A program made the position numbers and the translations under genes. 45,200 nucleotides of DNA from Frigoribacterium sp. Leaf186 (GTDB taxonomy: Bacteria; Actinomycetota; Actinomycetes; Actinomycetales; Microbacteriaceae), in contig NZ_LMPQ01000010.1 in NCBI RefSeq assembly GCF_001423905.1, positions 368,618 to 413,817 of the forward strand, written 5' to 3'. Below the pieces are notes generated by a model that was not told the DNA's origin, did no database searches, and worked only from the letters and a program-made list of their open reading frames with translations. Positions within the stretch are counted from its first letter, which is position 1. Each line of letters opens with the position of its first letter. Positions 39,923-45,200 of the stretch are shown piece by piece.

Positions 39923-40701
39923 GAGGCGCCCCCGTCCGACGCCGGGTCGCCGAGCAGCGCCGTCCGGGCACGGTCGAGCGCCGTGCCGAGTCGGGCGTCG
40001 ACCTGGCCGACGCGCAGCTCGGCCTCGGCGTCGCCGCGGGCGAGGGAGGCGTCCGCCACGAACGCCACGTCCGCGGCGACGGAGTCGAGCGTCGCGGCGT
40101 CGAGCTGCGCGAGGTCGGCGGGGTGCAGGCGGACGGTCACGACATCGCCGGGGTCGGTCACGGCGAGCGCCCGGGCGACGGCCGCGCGGGCGGTGCGCCC
40201 GGCGCGGGGGTCGGCCGGGGCGGGGTCGGCGGTGCGCGTCGACGGGTCGGTGGCACCCGCGCCCCGGGCGGTGGCGTCGGCCCCGGGCGAGACGGCGTCG
40301 ACGGACTCGGAGGCACGCAGTTCGTACCCGAGGACCGCCTCGGCGAGCTCGAAGGCGGTCGCGACCAGCGCCTCCTCGGCGTCGTCCAGCACCGGGGCGA
40401 CGCGGGCGTCGAGGGCCCGGGCCGAGGCGGCCAGGGCCCCGACGGCGGACACGGTCGCGGCCTGCAGCCGGTGCAGCAGGTCGGAGTGCTCGGCCTCGAG
40501 CACGGCGCGGCGGGCGGCGAGTTCGAGTTCGGCGGCGCGGAGGCCGGCGGCGTACCCGGCGGCGTGACCGCGGGCCTCGGCCCGGGCGTCGTGCGCCTGA
40601 CGGGAGGTGGCGGCGTCGGACCCCGGCAGCGAGACGGACGGGTAGCTGACGCGCGCGAAGGCCGGGGCAGCGCCCTCGGGGGTCATCACGGATTCGAGCA
40701 T
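39919..40701 (-). CDS. fliH: Flagellar assembly/export regulator FliH
   Basis: 260 aa from ATG 40701 (GTG at 40704 also possible). MLESVMTPEGAAPAFARVSY then a helical Ala/Arg/Glu region (EARGHAAGYAAGLRAAELEL, G-x3-G pattern typical of FliH) and a C-terminal part with DVVTVRLHPADLAQLDAATL. It inhibits and positions FliI. Start codons CTC GAA TCC GTG A are base-for-base identical to those of flgB. First gene of the fliH-I-J-NlpC-K-flgD-E unit behind its own sigma-28-type promoter; I see no conventional ribosome site. Confidence 0.88.
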   Translation of the reverse strand: MLESVMTPEGAAPAFARVSYPSVSLPGSDAATSRQAHDARAEARGHAAGYAAGLRAAELELAARRAVLEAEHSDLLHRLQAATVSAVGALAASARALDARVAPVLDDAEEALVATAFELAEAVLGYELRASESVDAVSPGADATARGAGATDPSTRTADPAPADPRAGRTARAAVARALAVTDPGDVVTVRLHPADLAQLDAATLDSVAADVAFVADASLARGDAEAELRVGQVDARLGTALDRARTALLGDPASDGGAS

Positions 40702-40729
40702 CACGGGCCGTTCGGCGTTCGGGGGTGAC

Positions 40730-40769
40730 GGCCGATCCGTGGCCTGGGGTGGGTGAGCGATCCGTGCTC
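40730..40769 (-). promoter_or_regulatory. Paired GGA-loop hairpins in the fliH leader
   Basis: On the minus strand GAGC-ACGGATC-GCTC (40769-40755) and, ten bases later, GGCC-ACGGATC-GGCC (40744-40730). Stems differ, loops are identical, and the same pair recurs before flgB at the same distance from the -10 element. ACGGA fits the ANGGA core of CsrA sites. The second hairpin ends 28 bases before the fliH ATG. Confidence 0.6.
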
Positions 40770-40778
40770 AGAGGCGAC

Positions 40779-40804
40779 TCTCGGCCTGCGGCCGGTGGGC
40801 GTTA
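40779..40804 (-). promoter_or_regulatory. FliA/WhiG-type promoter of the fliH operon
   Basis: Minus strand TAAC (40804-40801), 15-base spacer, GCCGAGA (40785-40779; one change from GCCGATA). In the 155-base gap between the fliG stop and fliH. Predicted start of transcription about 40772. Confidence 0.7.
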
Positions 40805-40859
40805 GCCCTCGCCCCGAAGGGGGGCCGCCGTCCCGCACCGGCGCGGGACGGCGGGTGGG

Positions 40860-41915
40860 CTACTCGACGAGGGCGTCGTCGTCGGAGCGATGCATGGTGA
40901 TCGCGCCCATCGCCTCGAGCTCGCGGATGGCGCGCACGACCGACGCCCGCGCCTCCTCGATCTGCGACTTGCGGACCGGGCCCATCGACTGCAGCTCGTC
41001 GTCCAGCAGTTCGCGGTTGCGCTCGGACACGTTGCCGCGGATGACCTCGGTCACCGCGGTCGGCGCACCCTTCATCGCCGTGGCGAGGATCGCCGCGTCG
41101 ATGCCGCGCAGCACCTGCTGGATGTCGCGCGACTCGAGCTTGACGACGTCCTCGAAGGTCAGCATGCGCGAGCGGACCTCCTCGGCCAGCTCGGGGTCGC
41201 GTTCGTCGAGGCCCTCGAGCAACGCCTTCTCGGTCGCCACGTCGCTGCGGTTCAGGATCTCGATCAGCGGCTGGATGCCCCCGACGACCTCGACCTGTTC
41301 GCGCGGCGCGACGACGGCGCCGGCCCGCACCTTGAGCGTGGCCGCGACGATGCCGACCGACTCGGGCGTGGCCGTGCCCATCGTCGCGATGGCCTGGGCG
41401 ACGTCGGCGCGCAGCTCGACGTCGAGGCCCGACATCACGGCGGACGCCTGCTGGGGGCGCAGGTGCGCGAGCACCAGGGCGATCGTCTGCGGCAGCTCGC
41501 CGTCGAGCAGCGTCACCACCTGGCCGGCCTCGGCCTCGTCGAGGAACTCGAACGACTTGCCGGCCATGTTCGACGCCATGCGTTCCATGACGCCGGCGGC
41601 ACGCTCCGAGCCGAACGAGGCCTCGAGCAGCCCGACGGCGACGTCGTGGCCGCCCCGGCGCTGGTAGCGGCCGCTGACGCTGAGGTCGTGGAACTCGGCC
41701 ACGGTCGCGTCGGCGAGCGACGGGTCGACGCGTCGCAGGCGCACGATCTCGGCCGCGATCTCTTCGGCCTCGACCTCGCTGAACTCCTTCATGACGGCGG
41801 CGGCGCGGGCCTGGTCCATCTGCATCAGGATGACGGCGACCTTCTGCGACCCGGTCAGCGGCTTGCCGACGCCGGGCGCCGCGGGGGCGCCGAACGCGGT
41901 GGGGACGAGGCTCAT
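40860..41915 (-). CDS. fliG: Flagellar motor switch protein FliG
   Basis: 351 aa, normal length. LTGSQKVAVILMQMDQARAA then the N-domain that holds FliF, middle domain with ELPQTIALVLAHLRPQQAS (EHPQ motif with H to L), and C-terminal torque domain LTFEDVVKLESRDIQQVLRG, MKGAPTAVTEVIRGNVSERN, RNRELLDDELQSMGPVRKSQ containing the conserved Lys/Arg/Asp/Glu used against MotA. ATG overlaps the fliF stop (ATGA). Contains one repeat copy (40947-40956) encoding EEARA near the C-terminus. Confidence 0.97.
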   Translation of the reverse strand: MSLVPTAFGAPAAPGVGKPLTGSQKVAVILMQMDQARAAAVMKEFSEVEAEEIAAEIVRLRRVDPSLADATVAEFHDLSVSGRYQRRGGHDVAVGLLEASFGSERAAGVMERMASNMAGKSFEFLDEAEAGQVVTLLDGELPQTIALVLAHLRPQQASAVMSGLDVELRADVAQAIATMGTATPESVGIVAATLKVRAGAVVAPREQVEVVGGIQPLIEILNRSDVATEKALLEGLDERDPELAEEVRSRMLTFEDVVKLESRDIQQVLRGIDAAILATAMKGAPTAVTEVIRGNVSERNRELLDDELQSMGPVRKSQIEEARASVVRAIRELEAMGAITMHRSDDDALVE

Positions 41916-43603
41916 GCGGGCTGCCGGTCGTCCATCAGGCCGCGCAGCAGCTCGGCGGTCTTGCCCGGGTCGCGCTCGGCCATCGCGTCGATCTCGGCCC
42001 GGCGGCGCTCGGCCGAGACGAACTCGGGCGAGGGCGTCGGGGCGTCGACCTCGAGCAGCTCGGTCTTGGCCTCGCCCATGCCGGGCAGGGTCAGGCGCGA
42101 GGTGGCGACGGCGTCGTCGAGCGACAGCGGCATCGTGGCGTCCCAGGTCTGGGCGCCGTTCTGCGGGGCGAGCTCGCCGAGGTCGACATCCTCGCGGTCC
42201 TGGCGACGGCTGCGGCGGGCGAAGACGATCAGGCCCACGACGGCGGCGATCGCGATGGCCGCGACGATGCCCACGGTGCGGATCGTGCCCCACATGGCCT
42301 CGCTCGCGCTCGCCGCGTCGGTGGCCTTGAGCGCCTCGGCGGCGGCGTCCGCGGCCGTCGTGTCGAAGTCGACCTGGGCGACCTGCACGGTGTCGCCGCG
42401 GGCCGCGTCGATGCCGGCGGCGGCGCTGACGAGGTCGCGCACGCTCTGCATGTTGACGCCGTTGGCCGCGGCCGAGTTCAGCGCGACGGACACGGTCTGT
42501 CGGCTGACCTCGCCGGCCGGCACGTTCAGGCTCTCGGTGACCTTGTCGACGGCGTTGTTCTTGGTGGTCGACTCGTTGGTGTAGCCACCGTCGGCGCCGG
42601 TGCCGGTGCCGGCCGTGGTCGTGCCGTCGGTGCCGGTCGGCACGGCGATGTTGTCGGGGCCGAGCACGCCGGTCGCGCCGGTGCCGCCGGCACCGTTCGC
42701 ACCCGAGCCGTACTCCTCGGTCGAGCCCGACTCGTTGAGGGCGATCGGGCCGCTCTCGGGCTGCGAGAACGACTCGGTGACCTTGGTGCCCGAACTCTGG
42801 TCGAGGTCGGCGGCGACCACGACCGACGAGTTGCCCGGGCCGACCATCTTGTCGAGCATCGCCTGCACCGAGGCCTGGACCTTCGACTCGTAGTCGCTCG
42901 CGTCGCCGCCCGCGCCTCCCACGGCTCCGCTGCCGACGGCCGACAGCACCGTGCCCGAGGCGTCGGTGACGGCCACGTCGGTGGCCTTCATGCCCTCGAC
43001 GGAGGCGCTGGTCAGGTTGACGATGGCCTGCACCTGCTTGGAGTCCAGCGTCGCGCCGGCCCGCGTCTCGACGAAGACCGAGGCGGTGGGGTCGCGCTGC
43101 TCCGAGACGAAGACCGAGTCCTCGGGGATCGCGAGCTGGACGCTGGCGTTCTGCACGCCGTCCATCGCCTTGATCGTGTTGGCGAGCTCGCCCTCGATGG
43201 CGCGCTTGTAGGTGACGTTCTGCTGGAACTCCGACGAGGTGACGCCCATCGTGTCGAGCAGCGAGTAACCGCCGTCCGCGCTCGCGGCGGGCAGCCCGGC
43301 GGCGGCGGCCTTGAGGCGCTCGTCGTAGACGACGCCCTCGGGCACGAGGATCGTGCCGCCGCCCGCGGTCAGCTGGTAGGGCACGCCGTCGGCCTGCAGC
43401 AGCTCGACGATGGCGCTCGCGTCGGTGGGGTCGATGCCGCTGAACAGCGGCGTGTAGGTCGGCTTGCCCAGCCAGCTGACGAGCGCGACGACGCCCAGCA
43501 CGAGGGCGGCGAGCAGGATGACGGCGATCGTGCGCTGCGCGACCGTGAAGCTCTTCAGGGCGGCACCCAGCTTGGCGAGCTGGCCCTTGACGGCGGTGGG
43601 CAT
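41912..43603 (-). CDS. fliF: Flagellar MS-ring protein FliF
   Basis: 563 aa. N-terminal helix TIAVILLAALVLGVVALVSW, YscJ/FliF domain with YTPLFSGIDPTDASAIVELL, VPYQLTAGGGTILVPEGVVY and MGVTSSEFQQNVTYKRAIEG, a long periplasmic-equivalent loop rich in G/T/S around residues 300-350, a second membrane helix TVGIVAAIAIAAVVGLIVFA near residue 445, and a C-terminal tail that binds FliG (LLRGLMDDRQPA). Base of the flagellum and of the export gate. Overlaps fliE and fliG. Confidence 0.97.
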   Translation of the reverse strand: MPTAVKGQLAKLGAALKSFTVAQRTIAVILLAALVLGVVALVSWLGKPTYTPLFSGIDPTDASAIVELLQADGVPYQLTAGGGTILVPEGVVYDERLKAAAAGLPAASADGGYSLLDTMGVTSSEFQQNVTYKRAIEGELANTIKAMDGVQNASVQLAIPEDSVFVSEQRDPTASVFVETRAGATLDSKQVQAIVNLTSASVEGMKATDVAVTDASGTVLSAVGSGAVGGAGGDASDYESKVQASVQAMLDKMVGPGNSSVVVAADLDQSSGTKVTESFSQPESGPIALNESGSTEEYGSGANGAGGTGATGVLGPDNIAVPTGTDGTTTAGTGTGADGGYTNESTTKNNAVDKVTESLNVPAGEVSRQTVSVALNSAAANGVNMQSVRDLVSAAAGIDAARGDTVQVAQVDFDTTAADAAAEALKATDAASASEAMWGTIRTVGIVAAIAIAAVVGLIVFARRSRRQDREDVDLGELAPQNGAQTWDATMPLSLDDAVATSRLTLPGMGEAKTELLEVDAPTPSPEFVSAERRRAEIDAMAERDPGKTAELLRGLMDDRQPA

Positions 43604-43959
43604 CAGGCCTGCATCCTCATGATCTCGTTGAAGGCGTCGACGCCCTTGTTGCGGACGGCGCTGACCAGCTCGAGCGTCACCTGGGCGCGCGTCGCGGCGA
43701 TGGTCGCGTCGTGGATGTCGGTCAGGTCACCCGTGACCGCCTTGACGGCGAGGGTCTTCGCCTCGGACTGCAGCTGCTGCAACCCCTCGACGGCACCGGT
43801 CATGGTCGCGCCGAAGGTCGCGCCGGAGGCCGAGGAGGCGCCGGTCGTGCCGGTCGCGCCCGTCACGTCGGACGCGCCGCCGGCCCGCATCAGCGAGCCC
43901 ACGTCGGCGTAGCCCGACTGCTGCACCGCCCCGAGGGCCTGGATTCCTGCGATGGGCAT
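43603..43959 (-). CDS. fliE: Rod/MS-ring junction protein FliE
   Basis: 118 aa. Low-complexity start (GATGTTGASSASGATFGATM), then LKAVTGDLTDIHDATIAATR-type core: VKAVTGDLTDIHDATIAATR and AQVTLELVSAVRNKGVDAFN, EIMRMQA at the end, which is the FliE signature ('...gd..di.evmia..ka...l...v.vrNK...AY.eImrM.v'). Links rod to FliF. TGATG overlap on both sides. Confidence 0.95.
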   Translation of the reverse strand: MPIAGIQALGAVQQSGYADVGSLMRAGGASDVTGATGTTGASSASGATFGATMTGAVEGLQQLQSEAKTLAVKAVTGDLTDIHDATIAATRAQVTLELVSAVRNKGVDAFNEIMRMQA

Positions 43960-44354
43960 CAGCCACGTCCGATCTGGAGTGCGGCCTCGTAGGCCGTCTT
44001 GGCACGGTCGACCACGGCGGCGTTGGCCTGGTAGCCACGCTGCGCCATGATCAGGTCGCCCATCTGGGCGCCGAGGTCGATGTCGGGCATGCGCACGTAC
44101 CCCTCGGCGTCGGCCAGCGGGTGGTCGGGGAGGTACGTGACGCGGCCGGCCTCGCTGCCGTAGCGGTCGGCCTTGACGAAGACGCCCGAGGTGCCGGCGC
44201 CCTCCTGCACCTCGACGTAGCGGGCCTGGAACGCGGTGTCGTCCATCGACTTGACGGTGTTGACGTTGGCGATGTTGTCCGAGACGGCGTCGAGCCACTT
44301 GCGGTGCACGGTGAGGCCGGTGCTCGCGATGCCGATCGCGTCGAAGGCGGTCAC
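43959..44354 (-). CDS. flgC: Proximal rod protein FlgC
   Basis: 131 aa from GTG 44354, overlapping flgB (GTGA). FDAIGIASTGLTVHRKWLDA and VSDNIANVNTVKSMDDTAFQ form the rod motif; GYVRMPDIDLGAQMGDLIMA then QRGYQANAAVVDRAKTAYEA the conserved end. Normal length. Encodes a piece of the drive shaft. Confidence 0.97.
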   Translation of the reverse strand: MTAFDAIGIASTGLTVHRKWLDAVSDNIANVNTVKSMDDTAFQARYVEVQEGAGTSGVFVKADRYGSEAGRVTYLPDHPLADAEGYVRMPDIDLGAQMGDLIMAQRGYQANAAVVDRAKTAYEAALQIGRG

Positions 44355-44698
44355 GAGTTCGTCCTGAACGCGGCGCGGACGGCCGTCAGCTCGGAGTTCA
44401 TGGCCTGCGTGGCGAACTGGTACCGCAGCACGGTGTCGACGTTCGACAGGGTCTCGGTGTCGAGGTTCACGTTGTTGCCGTCGAGGCGCGTGGGCTCGAG
44501 GCTGCGCGACGTGGACGCCTGGACCGCCCCGCTGCCGGCCGCGACCGACCGGCCCAGCGCCTCCTCGAACTGCACCCGCTTGGCGGTGTAGTTCGGCGTG
44601 TTGACGTTCGCGATGTTCGCGGCGATCGTCTTCTGGCGCAGCGAGAGACCGTCGAGGGCGCTCTGCAGCGCCGCTTGCGTCACGGATTCGAGTGGCAT
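44351..44698 (-). CDS. flgB: Proximal rod protein FlgB
   Basis: 115 aa. LDGLSLRQKTIAANIANVNT then PNYTAKRVQFEEALG is the standard FlgB start, and YQFATQAMNSELTAVRAAFR the end. Opening residues PLESV share the exact DNA CTCGAATCCGTGA with fliH. First gene of flgBC-fliEFG. Only ACAGG resembles a ribosome site. Confidence 0.96.
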   Translation of the reverse strand: MPLESVTQAALQSALDGLSLRQKTIAANIANVNTPNYTAKRVQFEEALGRSVAAGSGAVQASTSRSLEPTRLDGNNVNLDTETLSNVDTVLRYQFATQAMNSELTAVRAAFRTNS

Positions 44699-44730
44699 GC
44701 CTGTCCCGGTGGGGTCGGTGGAGTGCGGGG

Positions 44731-44769
44731 GGCCGATCCGTGGCCGGGGTGTGCGAGCGATCCGTGCTC
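44731..44769 (-). promoter_or_regulatory. Paired GGA-loop hairpins in the flgB leader
   Basis: Minus strand GAGC-ACGGATC-GCTC (44769-44755) and GGCC-ACGGATC-GGCC (44745-44731), nine bases apart. The first begins nine bases after the -10 element, exactly as before fliH. The second ends 32 bases before the flgB ATG. Elsewhere in this 150-base gap I see only the promoter. Confidence 0.6.
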
Positions 44770-44778
44770 ACGGCGCTC

Positions 44779-44804
44779 TATCGGCGGGGCACGGGGCGAC
44801 GTAA
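44779..44804 (-). promoter_or_regulatory. FliA/WhiG-type promoter of the flgB operon
   Basis: Minus strand TTAC (44804-44801), 15-base spacer, GCCGATA (44785-44779). Predicted start of transcription about 44772, giving a ~73-base leader. Confidence 0.8.
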
Positions 44805-44852
44805 GCGGCGGGCGGGCAGCTGCCCCGTAGTGGGGGCGCTTGGCCTGGCCGC

Positions 44853-45020
44853 ATGACGAAGACCCGCCCCCACCTCGTCGACGACGGCGACGTGATCACC
44901 TCGGCCGGGGTGTCGGCGGGCATCGACATGGCGTTGCACTTGGTGGCGCGCCTCGGCGGGGTGGAGCGCGCCCGGCAGGTGCGGCGCGGCATCCAGTACG
45001 ACCCGCTGCCGCCGGTGTGA
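44853..45020 (+). pseudogene. C-terminal remnant of a DJ-1/PfpI-family protein
   Basis: 55 codons, ATG to TGA: MTKTRPHLVDDGDVITSAGV, SAGIDMALHLVARLGGVERA, RQVRRGIQYDPLPPV. VDDGDV-I-TSAGVSAGIDMALHLVARL and RGIQYDP-PP are the last ~50 residues of DJ-1/PfpI (GATase1-like) proteins of ~200-230 aa; the part with the nucleophilic cysteine elbow is missing. Upstream of the ATG the frame no longer resembles the family and runs into the flgB promoter. So it is a truncated relic rather than a working gene, although it still has an open frame. Confidence 0.8.
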
Positions 45021-45100
45021 GCCGCCCCGCGCCTGCTCGCTCCACCGGACGGCCGCTGCGGCCGCGTCGACGTACAGCCAGGGAGGGACGAACTCTCCTT

Positions 45101-45128
45101 CGCTGATCCGGTACGTACCGGATCAGCG
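45101..45128. repeat. 28-bp perfect palindrome in non-coding DNA
   Basis: CGCTGATCCGGTAC followed directly by its exact reverse complement, no spacer. Central 20 bases share both half-sites with the fliK repeats. The remaining bases 45021-45200 hold no gene I can support; GGGAGGGACGAACTCT and GGGGAGGAACTCT flank the palindrome as an imperfect direct repeat. Confidence 0.9.
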
Positions 45129-45200
45129 GCGGAGGGACAGGAGGGGGAGGAACTCTTGACTGGCAGCAGGCGATGGAAGGTGGAGCGGAGACGAGGGCGG

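Noticed and set aside
40730-40769. Reading the leader pairs GAGCGATCCGTGCTC and GGCCGATCCGTGGCC as DNA operators
   Set aside because: A DNA operator would keep the arms; here arms change with pairing preserved and only the 7-base centre is fixed. Not excluded, but RNA fits better.

Overview
The window comes from a motile, very GC-rich actinobacterium. The rpoB-rpoC pair, the flagellar gene order (flgBC-fliEFGHIJK-flgDE / flbD-motAB-fliMNOPQR-flhBA), frequent GTG/TTG starts and stop/start overlaps, and hand-counted GC near 80% in two 60-base flagellar lines all point that way. A member of the Microbacteriaceae (Frigoribacterium/Curtobacterium/Rathayibacter-like) is my best guess; the family assignment is an inference and the genus is open.

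Layout. (1) 1-3955, minus strand: type IV pilus motor genes pilB-pilT-pilC; pilC runs off the left edge. (2) 4118-11643, minus: rpoB-rpoC, closed by two tandem hairpins. (3) 11858-12821, plus: a spermidine-synthase-fold gene behind a near-consensus housekeeping promoter. (4) 12954-24553, minus: csrA, then (in transcription order) flbD-motA-motB and fliM-N-O-P-Q-R-flhB-flhA-flhF-like. (5) 24768-33329, plus: an accessory block lying between flgE and flbD. It holds a seven-gene cassette starting with a WXG100-like protein (visibly lower GC), a YitT-family membrane protein, a DUF4190-type small membrane protein and a retron-type reverse transcriptase preceded by a candidate msr-msd RNA. (6) 33489-44698, minus: flgB-flgC-fliE-fliF-fliG and fliH-fliI-fliJ-NlpC/P60-fliK-flgD-flgE. 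(7) 44853-45200: a remnant of a DJ-1/PfpI gene and a 28-bp perfect palindrome.

Regulation is the most coherent new signal. Each of the four flagellar transcription units (flgB, fliH, flbD, fliM) starts with a TAAC/TTAC-N15-GCCGATA-type element, the form recognised by FliA/WhiG (sigma-28) factors, always with a 15-base spacer. The flgB and fliH leaders also share two small hairpins, GAGC-loop-GCTC and GGCC-loop-GGCC, with the identical loop ACGGATC, and then an identical coding start (CTCGAATCCGTGA, encoding LESV) whose ATCCGTG is complementary to those loops. The flbD leader has a third hairpin with two GGA motifs in its loop. As csrA is in the same locus, these look like CsrA-controlled leaders. 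The fliM promoter sits so close to its GTG start that the transcript should be nearly leaderless.

Two sequence-level repeat systems overlay the genes: a 10-mer GGAGGCGCGG (at least 25 exact copies on both strands, inside and outside genes, sometimes paired into terminator-like hairpins, absent from rpoBC), and a palindrome built on GATCCGGTAC, present outside genes at 45101-45128 and embedded as DP(V/A)R-T/V-G peptide repeats in fliK.
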